Assembly: GCF_000565285.1 (NCBI RefSeq)
Contig: NZ_APVL01000002.1
Span: forward strand, 310,001 to 374,000
Direction of reading: 5' to 3'
DNA length: 64,000 bases
Source: Cytobacillus firmus DS1
GTDB lineage: Bacteria > Bacillota > Bacilli > Bacillales > Cytobacillaceae
The number at the start of each line of letters is the position of its first letter. Position 1 is the first letter of the stretch. The translations under genes and the position numbers were made by a program. Of this stretch, positions 1 through 9,026 are shown one piece after another. Below the pieces are notes generated by a model that saw only the letters and a list, made by a program, of their open reading frames with translations, made no database searches and had not been told where the DNA came from.

Positions 1-96
1 GGTTGCGGATACGGCGGCGGTTTCGCCCTTTTAGTTGTATTGTTTATTTTACTGATTATTATCGGTGCTTCTTGGGGTTACGGTGGATTCTACTAA
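1..96 (+). CDS. YjcZ-type spore mini-protein, 3' part
   Basis: This is the last 31 codons of a gene whose start lies left of the window. A Gly/Tyr/Cys-rich stretch is followed by one hydrophobic helix ([13 protein letters not shown]) and the tail GASWGYGGFY. The same layout repeats in the next gene, so the two are tandem paralogues. YjcZ-family proteins in Bacillus are very small, sporulation-associated, single-helix proteins of unknown biochemical role. The match rests on composition and repeat structure only. Confidence 0.75.
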   Translation, partial: GCGYGGGFALLVVLFILLIIIGASWGYGGFY

Positions 97-141
97 TAAA
101 GTATGCAAACAGATTTAATTCGCAAGGGAGGGGATTTTATA

Positions 142-264
142 ATGTATGGCTACGGATATGGCGGCTGTGGATACGGTGGTGCTGGATATGGCGGCGGCTT
201 TGCGCTAATTGTGGTTCTATTCATCCTGTTGATCATTGTAGGTGCTTCTTGCTTTAAGTGGTAA
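142..264 (+). CDS. YjcZ-type sporulation mini-protein
   Basis: Forty codons from ATG 142, preceded by a strong AAGGGAGGGG ribosome binding site. Residues 2-18 are a Gly/Tyr-rich [10 protein letters not shown]-type segment, followed by a single hydrophobic helix (about residues 20-34) and a short GASCFKW tail. It is a paralogue of the partial gene just upstream, and a terminator follows directly. Related Bacillaceae proteins are made during sporulation and are thought to associate with the spore coat or membranes. That role is family knowledge, not visible here. Confidence 0.8.
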   Translation: MYGYGYGGCGYGGAGYGGGFALIVVLFILLIIVGASCFKW

Positions 265-271
265 TAGATTA

Positions 272-303
272 AAAAGAAAAGCAGGGGGACCTGCTTTTCT
301 TTT
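272..303 (+). terminator. Rho-independent terminator after yjcZ pair
   Basis: AGAAAAGCAGG pairs with CCTGCTTTTCT across a four-base GGGA loop and runs into a T-rich tail. It lies seven bases after the yjcZ-like stop codon. The roughly 230 bases from here to the next gene show no further convincing feature. Confidence 0.85.
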
Positions 304-535
304 GTATGCATACATAATTTAAAGTGTGCCTGACAGAAGGAATTCTTGCTCGCAAAAGGAATGCTTTCGCGCAAACCGGAAGAAAATTCGCGGACAAGAG
401 ATATATAACTGGGCAAAAGGAGATTCTCACCGCCCACAAAAGGGAACCTTCCGCGCACTAAACTTCCATCATGTGTTTCCAAAGTTGCCAAATGGGGAAA
501 AGAAGCAGCATAAAAGAAATAGGGAGGTTTGCAAA

Positions 536-736
536 ATGGATGAACTTAAAACACAGGATCGGGAAAACACAATGAATGAAATTTATTCCATATTGGAGGG
601 CGGACTTCAGCGGGAGATGCATCAAAGCGAGTACAAGCTTGTTTCGGAATGGGTAAGCGGTTTTAATCTGGAGGAAAGAGCTGCGATATTAAATATGCTC
701 AAGGAGCTTACCAATAAGCATATCCGAATTGATTAA
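536..736 (+). CDS. Small hypothetical protein (66 aa)
   Basis: The start is ATG 536 behind AGGGAGG with 6-8 bases of spacing; the longer open frame upstream lacks a ribosome site. The product is acidic and probably all-helical, with no signal peptide or membrane segment. I do not recognise a family. It stands alone between the yjcZ terminator and the ABC-F leader. Confidence 0.6.
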   Translation: MDELKTQDRENTMNEIYSILEGGLQREMHQSEYKLVSEWVSGFNLEERAAILNMLKELTNKHIRID

Positions 737-782
737 TGATTTACTGACAGATGCATGTATTCAATTGCTGAACATAAGCCTA

Positions 783-812
783 TTGACAATAAAAGCCAGA
801 AACTTATATACT
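783..812 (+). promoter_or_regulatory. Sigma-A promoter for the ABC-F leader
   Basis: TTGACA at 783-788 and TATACT at 807-812, separated by 18 bases. It would start transcription near 819 and give a leader of about 250 nucleotides before the ABC-F start codon. Confidence 0.65.
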
Positions 813-846
813 ACAATCAAACAGGTTGAAAGGATGATTTAGGGGC

Positions 847-858
847 ATGAAGTTATAA
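847..858 (+). CDS. Candidate 3-codon leader peptide (MKL)
   Basis: ATG AAG TTA TAA follows AGGGGC and lies about 28 bases after the predicted transcription start. Very short upstream ORFs are a known part of ribosome-sensing attenuators before ABC-F resistance genes. The segment 866-874 just after it can pair with the putative antiterminator strand 899-908, so a stalled ribosome here could influence folding. It could also be chance, since a three-codon ORF is weak evidence alone. Confidence 0.35.
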   Translation: MKL

Positions 859-898
859 TCTTATTTTTTCTGGTATCTTTTTATATTTAAAAAGTTTA

Positions 899-1072
899 AC
901 CCGGAGAACATAGGATTAGTGTGCCCTTTTTTAATCATCCCTTATCGGAAATGATGTCTGCTTATTTGTCTTTAAGCAGATGTAGATTTTATTTAGGCGC
1001 ACGTTTTTTATGTATATGCACCATTTCTAATGATGGGTGCACTGTCCTCTCCGGGTATGGGGAGGTTTTTTT
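899..1072 (+). promoter_or_regulatory. Transcription attenuator with embedded SD
   Basis: CCTCTCC (1046-1052) pairs with GGGGAGG (1059-1065), followed by seven Ts (1066-1072) and then immediately the ABC-F ATG, so the terminator's right arm is also the ribosome binding site. ACCCGGAGA (899-907) is perfectly complementary to TCTCCGGGT (1048-1056) and could act as antiterminator. Two further hairpins lie between: 957-980 (TCTGCTTA/TAAGCAGA) and 1017-1041 (TGCACCAT/ATGGGTGCA, one bulge). Such attenuation is known for vmlR- and vga-type genes; the pairing scheme here is read from the sequence and not folded computationally. Confidence 0.75.
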
Positions 1073-2845
1073 ATGTGTGCAAATAAATTCAGCAATCACA
1101 ACAGTAACAGTATACCGGTTATCATGGCCAGGGATCTTCAAAAGTCATTTGGGGATAAATCGGTTTTTTCTAATTTGGAATTTGATATTTATCAGCAGGA
1201 TCGCATTGGTCTTGTTGGCTTAAATGGCACAGGTAAAACTACATTGGCCAATATTTTATTCGGCAGTATTCAGGCGGATAAAGGTACAATCGAGCGGATG
1301 AAGGAGCCATATAGAATCGGCTTTCTGCACCAGTCAGCAGACTATTCTGTGAGTGATATTCATGACCCTGACCAGAGCCCTGTGGAAGAAATTCTTCATC
1401 AGGCAAGCAGATTAGGACTCTCAAAACTCCATGAATGGAAACCGGAAAGGCTTGATTCTTTAAGCGGGGGAGAAAGATTGAAGCTCTCTTTAGCTAAGGT
1501 TTGGTCATCAAAACCGGATATGCTGATTTTGGATGAACCCACCAATCATTTGGATTTACATGGAATAGAGTGGCTTGTTGGGGAAATTGGCCAATTCAGC
1601 GGTCCTGTCATGATCATTTCCCATGACCGTCATTTCCTTGATCAGGCTGTCCGCAGGATCTTTGAGCTTCAGGAAGGCATATTAACCATGTATGACGGGA
1701 ATTACACAGCCTACCGGGAGCAAAAACAGAAAAATTATGATGATCAGCTTCATCAATTTAATGTTCAGCAAAGAGAGATCGATCGGATCGAAAATCAGAT
1801 GGCCAATTTAAAAAATTGGTCGGAAAAAGCTCACAGGGAATCAACTAAAGGCGGAAGTCCTTCTGAGAATAGGCAGATGGGCTTTAAAGAATATCACAGA
1901 GTGAAAGCCAAAAAGATGGATCAGCAGGTTAAGTCAAAAATGAAAAGGCTTCAGCAGGAACTGGATAAAAATAAAATTGAGAAGCCGGCAGAAGAGGCGA
2001 AAGTGCATTTTCAATTTGATTCCTCCGGCAAACGGGGGAAGAGGATCATCCAAGCTAAAAACCTCTCAAAAAGCTTTGGAGACCGGACTCTTTTTAAGGA
2101 TAGCCAGTTTTATATAAAGCATGGTGAAAAAATAGGAATTCTTGGATCAAACGGGGCTGGCAAGACCACCTTTATCCGTATGCTGCTGGAAGAGATATCA
2201 CCTTCTGATGGGGAACTCTGGATTAGCAGCACTTTAAAGATTGCTTATTTAAACCAGGATATTAATGATTTACCGTTAGCCAAAAACGCCATTGAAGCAC
2301 TTGATCTCAGTGAGCGGGAGCAGATTTACAAGGCAAGGACTCTATTAGCAAATCTGGGTATGAAGGAAGCGAAGTTAAAGCAGCCGATTGGACAGCTGAG
2401 CATGGGGGAGCGAATCAGGGTTAAGCTCACTGACATGCTTTTAAAGGAATATGACGTCCTAATATTAGATGAACCGACTAATCACCTGGATTTGCCGAGC
2501 AGGGAGAAATTTGAAAAAACGCTCAAAGAGTTTTCAGGTACACTCATCATTATTTCGCATGACTTATACTTTTTGGAGAAGTTAAGCACAAGATTGCTTG
2601 TATTTGAAGAAAATAAAATTACCAGATATGAAATGAATTTAAAGGAATTTCGAATGAAACCCGGAAGGTCCAAGCAGGAAAAAGTTCATGATTCCACAAA
2701 AGAGCAGATCATGGTGATTGATAACCGTATTAATGCAATACTTGGAGAACTCAGTCAGCTTGTTCCCGGTGACAGAAAATATGACCAATTGGATAAGGAG
2801 TTCAATGATTTATTAAATGAAAAAAGAACATTATTAAAACAATAA
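1073..2845 (+). CDS. ABC-F ribosome-protection ATPase, Vml/Vga-like
   Basis: A 590-residue soluble protein with two ATP-binding domains and no membrane segments. The first has Walker A GLNGTGKTT (about residues 49-57), signature LSGGE (about 130-134) and LILDEPTNHLD. The second has GSNGAGKTT, LSMGE and a second LILDEPTNHLD. The linker with NWSEKAH and GFKEYHRVKAKK closely resembles B. subtilis VmlR. This class binds the ribosomal E site and displaces lincosamide, streptogramin A or pleuromutilin drugs; the drug range cannot be read from sequence. Start ATG 1073 uses the SD inside the attenuator stem. The in-frame upstream ATG at 1037 lies inside the leader hairpins and lacks an SD. Confidence 0.9.
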   Translation: MCANKFSNHNSNSIPVIMARDLQKSFGDKSVFSNLEFDIYQQDRIGLVGLNGTGKTTLANILFGSIQADKGTIERMKEPYRIGFLHQSADYSVSDIHDPDQSPVEEILHQASRLGLSKLHEWKPERLDSLSGGERLKLSLAKVWSSKPDMLILDEPTNHLDLHGIEWLVGEIGQFSGPVMIISHDRHFLDQAVRRIFELQEGILTMYDGNYTAYREQKQKNYDDQLHQFNVQQREIDRIENQMANLKNWSEKAHRESTKGGSPSENRQMGFKEYHRVKAKKMDQQVKSKMKRLQQELDKNKIEKPAEEAKVHFQFDSSGKRGKRIIQAKNLSKSFGDRTLFKDSQFYIKHGEKIGILGSNGAGKTTFIRMLLEEISPSDGELWISSTLKIAYLNQDINDLPLAKNAIEALDLSEREQIYKARTLLANLGMKEAKLKQPIGQLSMGERIRVKLTDMLLKEYDVLILDEPTNHLDLPSREKFEKTLKEFSGTLIIISHDLYFLEKLSTRLLVFEENKITRYEMNLKEFRMKPGRSKQEKVHDSTKEQIMVIDNRINAILGELSQLVPGDRKYDQLDKEFNDLLNEKRTLLKQ

Positions 2846-2850
2846 TTGCA

Positions 2851-2886
2851 AAAAGGCAGGCCCCAATAATAATGGGCCTGCCTTTT
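2851..2886. terminator. Bidirectional terminator, ABC-F / bpr
   Basis: AAAAGGCAGGCCC and GGGCCTGCCTTTT form a perfect stem around AATAATAAT. The flanking A and T runs let it serve both converging genes. Confidence 0.85.
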
Positions 2887-2895
2887 CATCTGATC

Positions 2896-5800
2896 TTACT
2901 TCTTTTTAGTGCTGTTATTGTTCTTCTTTTTTGCATTAATCCACAGTTTGCCTTCTGCTGTCTTGCGAGTTTCATTGCCGTAGTCATCCGTCACTTTCAC
3001 TTCAATTTCGGCACCAGGTCCTATTACGTTTGAAGTGGCAGTATAGTAGCCGACATAATGGCCCGGGGAAGTTTCCATCATTGGAAGCTCAGTAGCGTTA
3101 TTCAGCTGGCTGCCAGCATTTGTTAAAGGCATTCTGATGGCAAACGTCGCTTTTAACCCTGGTTCACTTACAAATTCGATTTTTACCGATTCGCCCTTTT
3201 TAAGTTCCATGTCTTCTGCAGGAAGAAGATTTTCTATGGCTGGAGCGTTATATTTAGCATCGACTGTAATGGTTTTTTCTTCGCTGTTTTTCGCTTTATC
3301 CTGTGCTGTTACCGTAATGGTGTTTTCACCTTCATCCAGCAGGATGCGAAGAGAGTATTCACCATCCGCAACTTTTGCTGCCTGGCCGTTTACTTTTACC
3401 CAATCAAGGTTATCGTCAGAAACGGTTCCTTTAACAGTGACTGTTTCTTTGTTTGTTTTGGATTTATCTGCAGGGCTTGTAATGGACAGTTCGGGTTTTG
3501 TTTTGTCATATATTACTTTTACAGGTTCAGAGGCATCAGTAGATCCTGACTCTGTTGCTGCCTTCGCTGTAAGAATATTTTCCCCTTCAGACAGTGAAAC
3601 TTCACTAGAGAATGTACCTTCTTCAGTTGTTTCAGCTGATGCGACTTCCTCTCCATTATTAAATACTTTTACAGTAGTTGTAGGAGCTGAAGTACCTTCA
3701 ACTGTAACCTGCCCTTGGTTTGTGAAAGCTCCGTCAGCTGGAGAAGTGATGACTGGTGCAGTAACTTCATAGTTCACTGTGGCACGGATCATATAGTTTC
3801 CTTCATCCTCAGGAGCAGGAGACCATGCTCCGCCTACAAGCTGCCAGCTGCGTCCTGCATTCTCTCCATCCTCATCTGTGCCAAGACCAGGAGCATTAGG
3901 ATTTGGTGCTGATTGAATATATACCAGATAGAAGTCGCCATTTGTAACGATTCCTTCGTCACTAAGATCTACATGTGTCCATTCACCGTTTCTTAAGGCT
4001 GTTGCTTCAAATGGACCTGCCAGCTTTTTGCCAGGTGCTCCATCTGGTCCGCTTGCATCATATACTTCCACTTTGAAGTCTGTTCCGCCCGGGGTCGGCC
4101 AGCTGGTATCCCAGAAGCGGAATAAACCGCCAGTAACCATCGCGCTGTCATGGCCGGATGCAAGGGACATCTTAACTGCCCATCCGTTGCCGGCATCATA
4201 GAATGCACGTGCATTTTCAGCTGTACCATCATCATATCCGATTTCACCCGGGTATCCGATAAATGGCTTTAGCTCTATATTTTGCTCTAAAGAAGAGCCG
4301 CCTTCGATCGTGATGCTCTGCTCTTTGCTGTAGTAGGAAGGTGCCATTGCTTTTAAAGTGTATGTGCCTTCGTAGGCTGTAAGTGTATATTCACCGTTTT
4401 CATCAGTTGTTACCGGCTGTACTGCTGCATCTTCTATTAAAAGAAGAGTAGTATTTGCAACAGGCTCGCCGGTTGCTTCATTTGTCACAGCACCAGTAAC
4501 TGTGCCTTTTGGAATTTCTTCAAGGACAAAGTTTGCAGTCGCTTCTCCATCCTGCGGAATATTTACATTTTGCGTTTGTGAACGATATCCGTAAGCTTCC
4601 GCTTTTACAGTAAAATCACCTGAAGCATGCGTCATTTCAAATGATCCGTTTTGAGGATTAGTAAATACGGACCTGCCTGATTCCAGCACACTTACTTCGG
4701 CAGTAAGCGGAAGAATAACAGGGGCCGGCTGCTGCTGTTTCTCATCATCTTTTGCAGGAGTATCCTTTTTAGGAACAATTTTATCAGGATTTACCTTTTC
4801 CTTCTTTAATTCTGCAAAAGGTTTATCCTTTGTAACGCCAAGCTGTGCTTTGCCTGCAGGTTCAACTGGAGTATCAGATAACTGGACATCATCGATATAC
4901 CAGCCTTGCTTCTGAACTGAACCATCTGTAGTCACATTGAAGGCTACATAAATTCTCTGTCCTGCATACGCACTTAAATCCACTTCTGCATTAACCCAGT
5001 CTGTTGTATTGCCGTTTACGCGAAGAGCCTGTTCCCAGTTTTCCATGTCAGTTGAAACGAATACATGGCCGTAATCATAACGGTTTTCAAGCTCGTGCCA
5101 TTGCTTGAACTGAAGGTAGGCATTTCCTTCAGGCAGGTCGATAGGAGGCATCTGCAGATTCATGTTTGCTCTATTTGCATAATTGCCGTCAAGTTTAGTT
5201 GCATATACTTTTTCCCCGGACGCTGCATTGCCAGGACCTGAAGATGGGACTCCCCACTCCCAGCTGTTTTCCGCTCCGTACGAAGTCCAGCCGGCCGGCT
5301 GTGATTCAAAGTCCTGAGAATAGCCAATGCTGATTCCAGGTCTTACTCCCACTTCATAGGATTCTGTTTCAGTTAAGTTTCCACCAAAATCATTGACTTT
5401 CCATTTATAAGTTACAGAAGGTTCTGCGATGTCTTCTCCAGGAATAACAGCCTGGTAAGTGCCATCTTTATAGTTTCCTGCTGTTCGTTCGGCCTCAATG
5501 GCGGACCAGCTGCCGTCAGCTTTTAAGTATTTAAGATCCACTCTTGTGACGCTTACATTATCTGATGCAGTCAATTCAAGTGCGAGATCCATTCCTGCAT
5601 ATGTTTCCTGAGGTGCTTCATGATTGGCTTCAGGAGCTTCGGAGTCATCTCCTTCTTTTGCAACCTGGCCTTTAATCTTTCCAAGACCGGTCAGTACGGA
5701 AGAAACCGCATCGAAGGCATTTACAAGTCCGTATCCAAAACCATTATTTGGTGTCTCAGGATAAGTACCATTTGTCAAAGGAGTAGAGGTAGTCAGCAGA

Positions 5801-7236
5801 ATTTCCTCCATCTCTTCAACGGTCAGACTTGAGTCAACCTGGCGGAGCAGCGCGGCAACCGCAGAAACATGCGGCCCAGCCATGGAGGTTCCGTTCCAGC
5901 CGCCTTCATATCCGCTTCCTGGAACTGAGGAACGTATGTTGACTCCCGGTGCAGATACATCAGGCTTAACTTCCTGATATGGAGATGGCCCTTGCAATGA
6001 AAAGCTGGCTAAGCCATTGTTAATATCAGTCGCACCAGTAGCAAATGATTCCGGGTAGTTTGCTGGAGTAGCAACTGAACCAGGTCCGCCCGGATTAAAC
6101 AAAGTAGTGTTTCCTGCAGAGAATTCCGGGAATATTTCAGCGGCACGCCATGCCTGCACCATTGGACGATACCATTCGTCCAGGCCAGGTCCGCCGCCCC
6201 ATGAATTATTGACAACATCAGGCGCTTTCTCAGGGTGAGGGTTTCCTTCAGCATCCTTTGGAGCGAGGATCCATTCACCGGCTTCAAGAAGGTCTACATC
6301 AGTTCCGCCGTTTGCAGTAAAGGCTTTTACTGCGATCCATTTCGCACCAGGTGCAACACCGATCTGATTGCCTCCATTCGGCTCTGCACCAACCATAGTT
6401 CCAGTTACGTGGGTTCCGTGACCCTGATCATCGTAAGGAACTGTCTGGCCTGCAGTGGCATCAAACCAGCTGAATTCATGTACTGGAGAATCAGGCTGTT
6501 CAGGGTTATAGCCCCGGTACTTTTCTTTTAATGCCGGGTGATTCCACTGAACACCTGTATCAATGGATGCAACGACTGTACCGGATCCGTCAATTCCCAT
6601 TTCCCATACAGCAGGAGCTCCGACGCGGTCAATGTTCCATTCGATCGAGCTGGTTTCTGCTTGTGTTTTAAGAGATTTTTCAGCCTCTTTAACAGGTTTA
6701 TGAAGCTGTCTTGTTTCATTTGGAAGAATCTTTTCTACTTCAGGGAATACTGCGATTTGCTCCATAACTTCTTTTGTAGCTGTTACTGCAATTGCATTGA
6801 CGATGTAGAAGGATTGAACATCTTTTGCCTTGCCGTCTTTTTCTTGTTTTTGAAGGAAATCGGCGACATGGCCTTGAGTTTCAATAGCTGTAGATCTTAG
6901 GGAGGATAGGACTGCAGAGCGTTTCATGTATTTTGATTTAGAGGGTGTCAGTTTTTGTGATGCAGCCGCTTTTTCAGCCTTCTTGGCTGCTGCTGATGCA
7001 TCAGCCTGTTCTTTGAATTTTATCAGGAATGTTACTTTATCTTCTTTATCAAATTGTTTCAGCAGTGAGCTGTTAATTTTACTTTTTGCTGTCTGAGGAG
7101 CAGCTTTCTTAACTGAAATATGCGGAGAGCTCTTGCTTTCTGCCGAGCTCATTCCTGGGAACATAAGCGGCAAAATCAGAAAAGCTGTCAGCATCACATA
7201 AAGAATGCGATTCAATGATTTTCTTTTTCTTTTCAA
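2896..7236 (-). CDS. bpr: Bacillopeptidase F-like secreted S8 protease
   Basis: A 1446-residue extracellular serine protease. Order: signal peptide (about residues 1-33), an inhibitor-like propeptide, then the subtilisin domain with Asp226 (SIDTGV), His273 (GHGTHVTGT) and Ser451 (GTSMAGPH). Then come an MAM/jelly-roll-like region (FESQPAGW...), two carboxypeptidase-regulatory-like repeats, and two Ig-like repeats (ITSPADG, ITSPADK). It matches B. subtilis Bpr along its whole length (1433 aa there). I chose TTG 7236 because AAGGAGGG lies 6 bases upstream and the signal peptide follows at once. A longer reading from TTG 7296, also near an AGGAGG, is possible. Confidence 0.93.
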   Translation of the reverse strand: MKRKRKSLNRILYVMLTAFLILPLMFPGMSSAESKSSPHISVKKAAPQTAKSKINSSLLKQFDKEDKVTFLIKFKEQADASAAAKKAEKAAASQKLTPSKSKYMKRSAVLSSLRSTAIETQGHVADFLQKQEKDGKAKDVQSFYIVNAIAVTATKEVMEQIAVFPEVEKILPNETRQLHKPVKEAEKSLKTQAETSSIEWNIDRVGAPAVWEMGIDGSGTVVASIDTGVQWNHPALKEKYRGYNPEQPDSPVHEFSWFDATAGQTVPYDDQGHGTHVTGTMVGAEPNGGNQIGVAPGAKWIAVKAFTANGGTDVDLLEAGEWILAPKDAEGNPHPEKAPDVVNNSWGGGPGLDEWYRPMVQAWRAAEIFPEFSAGNTTLFNPGGPGSVATPANYPESFATGATDINNGLASFSLQGPSPYQEVKPDVSAPGVNIRSSVPGSGYEGGWNGTSMAGPHVSAVAALLRQVDSSLTVEEMEEILLTTSTPLTNGTYPETPNNGFGYGLVNAFDAVSSVLTGLGKIKGQVAKEGDDSEAPEANHEAPQETYAGMDLALELTASDNVSVTRVDLKYLKADGSWSAIEAERTAGNYKDGTYQAVIPGEDIAEPSVTYKWKVNDFGGNLTETESYEVGVRPGISIGYSQDFESQPAGWTSYGAENSWEWGVPSSGPGNAASGEKVYATKLDGNYANRANMNLQMPPIDLPEGNAYLQFKQWHELENRYDYGHVFVSTDMENWEQALRVNGNTTDWVNAEVDLSAYAGQRIYVAFNVTTDGSVQKQGWYIDDVQLSDTPVEPAGKAQLGVTKDKPFAELKKEKVNPDKIVPKKDTPAKDDEKQQQPAPVILPLTAEVSVLESGRSVFTNPQNGSFEMTHASGDFTVKAEAYGYRSQTQNVNIPQDGEATANFVLEEIPKGTVTGAVTNEATGEPVANTTLLLIEDAAVQPVTTDENGEYTLTAYEGTYTLKAMAPSYYSKEQSITIEGGSSLEQNIELKPFIGYPGEIGYDDGTAENARAFYDAGNGWAVKMSLASGHDSAMVTGGLFRFWDTSWPTPGGTDFKVEVYDASGPDGAPGKKLAGPFEATALRNGEWTHVDLSDEGIVTNGDFYLVYIQSAPNPNAPGLGTDEDGENAGRSWQLVGGAWSPAPEDEGNYMIRATVNYEVTAPVITSPADGAFTNQGQVTVEGTSAPTTTVKVFNNGEEVASAETTEEGTFSSEVSLSEGENILTAKAATESGSTDASEPVKVIYDKTKPELSITSPADKSKTNKETVTVKGTVSDDNLDWVKVNGQAAKVADGEYSLRILLDEGENTITVTAQDKAKNSEEKTITVDAKYNAPAIENLLPAEDMELKKGESVKIEFVSEPGLKATFAIRMPLTNAGSQLNNATELPMMETSPGHYVGYYTATSNVIGPGAEIEVKVTDDYGNETRKTAEGKLWINAKKKNNNSTKKK

Positions 7237-7373
7237 AAAATTCCCTCCTTGTTTTGTTAATTCATTTAAATTGCTAGTTTGCAATGTAGAACTCAACCAC
7301 CTCCTATGGGTACTTCCAAAAATGGAAAACCCTTCCGTTACCCTGTACTTTAGCTAAATTAAAGGCTGGAGAT

Positions 7374-7380
7374 TGTCGAA
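7374..7380 (+). promoter_or_regulatory. Possible Spo0A box
   Basis: TGTCGAA matches the 0A-box core and lies about 140 bases upstream of the bpr start, in the 650-base divergent gap 7237-7883. A single 7-mer is weak support. The rest of this AT-rich gap must hold promoters for bpr and the sigma factor, but I cannot place them confidently. Confidence 0.2.
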
Positions 7381-7883
7381 AAATAAAGTTTTTTGCAGTG
7401 CTTTTATGAAAATGGCTATAAGGCTTCATAGGTCATTAAGGGTTACAGGCTTAAAGAATGAACTTTTTACGGTTATTTATAGAGTAAAAGTATTATTTTT
7501 CTATATAATCAAATGAATCTTGGAAAAAATAAGGAAAAGGAGGGAGGCAGTATTTTCACAGAATGATAAAATAAATAAAAAGGATTGAGAACTTAAAGGA
7601 ATCCATTACTTGAAATTGCAAAAAATGAAATCGAAGATGGGTAGTCTGGGGTGTAACTTTATTCATCTTTGTAAAGGTGAAGAGAGATTGAAAAAAGTTA
7701 CGGTTAAAAAGGCGCTTTCTCGAATTTTTATCAAATTTAATGCTAAGGAATCAGAATGTTTTAAAATATAGGATAAATGAACAGGTTCCGGATTATGGTT
7801 TTACCAAATGTTTTACATAAACAATGGAAAAGTGTTTCTTTTCTGATTTTTATTCGTCTAATAATATGCGAGGGGGCGCCACA

Positions 7884-8420
7884 ATGGAGAGAATAACGGC
7901 AGAAGCGTTTGAAGATATATACAGCGAGTACAGCGATCGAATTTATGGATACATATTTCTTCTCGTAAATGATAAGGAAGTGGCGGAGGATCTGACACAA
8001 GACACCTTTATCAAAGCCTACAAATATATGAATCAATTTAATGGGGAGTCCCAGATCTTTACGTGGCTTGTCCGGATATCCAGAAATGTAGCCATTGATT
8101 ATTTGCGCAAAAAAAGCAGATTCAAATTTTTCTCAATAGAAAAATTCCAGCTCCAATCAGATGAAGATACTCCTACAGAGATAATGATTAAGGGTGAAAA
8201 AGTTACACTCTTATATGAAGCAATCCGCCATTTGAAATTAAGCTACCAAGAAGTGCTGATACTGAGAAAAATAAAGGAGTTTTCCATCAAGGAAACGGCC
8301 GAAATCTTGAATTGGTCTGAAAATAAAGTGAAAATCACCACTTCCAGGGCACTCGCAGCGCTAAAAAAAGAATTGCAAAAAAGGGGGGAAATCCATGAAG
8401 AGCTCATTCGGATCCGATAA
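7884..8420 (+). CDS. ECF-type RNA polymerase sigma factor
   Basis: A 178-residue sigma-70 family ECF protein. Region 2 is visible as AEDLTQDTFIKAYKY followed by TWLVRISRNVAIDYLRKK. Region 4 is visible as SYQEVLILRKIKEFSIKETAEI and WSENKVKITTSRALAALKK. Start ATG 7884 follows GAGGGGG at 7 bases; the upstream in-frame ATG has no ribosome site. Its end overlaps the next gene, an apparent membrane anti-sigma factor, the usual ECF arrangement. The stress it answers is unknown. I found no convincing autoregulatory ECF promoter upstream. Confidence 0.88.
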   Translation: MERITAEAFEDIYSEYSDRIYGYIFLLVNDKEVAEDLTQDTFIKAYKYMNQFNGESQIFTWLVRISRNVAIDYLRKKSRFKFFSIEKFQLQSDEDTPTEIMIKGEKVTLLYEAIRHLKLSYQEVLILRKIKEFSIKETAEILNWSENKVKITTSRALAALKKELQKRGEIHEELIRIR

Positions 8421-9003
8421 TTCCTTTCGAGAATTGGGACGCATTCCGCGGTCGCAAAAGCAAAAACAGGAGAGCCTGCAAAAAATATTGAGCGGCATTG
8501 AGGAAAAACCTAAAAGAAGGAAAGCTATTTTCCCGGGATTTTTATCTGCTGCCGCTGTAATGGCTGCTTGTGTCATGTTCGCTTTCATTATTTTTTCTGA
8601 GGATTCCATGACCACAGGCAGCAGCAGTTCAGAGATGCTTGGGAACAGCTTTATAAGCCAAACAACTATTGCTATATCAGAGACCGAGGAATCCTTCTCT
8701 GCCGATGGAAAGTATTCGGCTGAAACCGCGACTGTACAAGATCCAAAGTGGGAAAACACGGCAAGAAATGCCATAAATTCGGCCACCCTATCAGAGACAG
8801 TCATTGATGCCAAACCATCCTATGATATCCAATTTATTTTAAAGGGAAAAGACCCTGTAAAGATGAAAGTCTGGGATGCGGAAGGCAAAGTTTATTTCAA
8901 GATAATGGACAGTGAAGAAATTTATTCTGTTCCTGCCGCTGAAGGTGCCATATTTATTGATTATTTAGAGGCAATTGCACAAAGCATTCAGAACACTCCT
9001 TGA
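8395..9003 (+). CDS. Putative membrane anti-sigma factor
   Basis: A 202-residue protein starting ATG 8395, overlapping the ECF sigma gene by 26 bases in another frame, with AAGGGGGG upstream. The cytoplasmic N-terminus (about residues 1-40) is basic and polar. One hydrophobic segment follows (about 43-65, FLSAAAVMAACVMFAFIIF), then an extracytoplasmic domain of about 135 residues. This topology and the coupling to the sigma gene support an anti-sigma role by inference. There is no HXXXCXXC zinc motif, so it is not a ZAS-type anti-sigma. The outer domain is not one I recognise. Confidence 0.6.
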   Translation: MKSSFGSDNSFRELGRIPRSQKQKQESLQKILSGIEEKPKRRKAIFPGFLSAAAVMAACVMFAFIIFSEDSMTTGSSSSEMLGNSFISQTTIAISETEESFSADGKYSAETATVQDPKWENTARNAINSATLSETVIDAKPSYDIQFILKGKDPVKMKVWDAEGKVYFKIMDSEEIYSVPAAEGAIFIDYLEAIAQSIQNTP

Positions 9004-9026
9004 CTCCTGTAAGGGGTCTTTTTTTT
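9002..9026 (+). terminator. Terminator after ECF sigma operon
   Basis: GACTCC and GGGGTC (one G-T pair) form a short stem followed by eight Ts, overlapping the stop codon of the anti-sigma gene. Confidence 0.7.

Noticed and set aside
921-1223. Open frame of 100 codons across the ABC-F leader and start
   Set aside because: It runs through the leader hairpins and into the ABC-F gene in another frame. Its end is arbitrary and no ribosome site supports it.
3137-3772. 211-codon plus-strand frame inside bpr
   Set aside because: A shadow of the minus-strand protease repeats: Ser/Val-rich, no ribosome site, no family.
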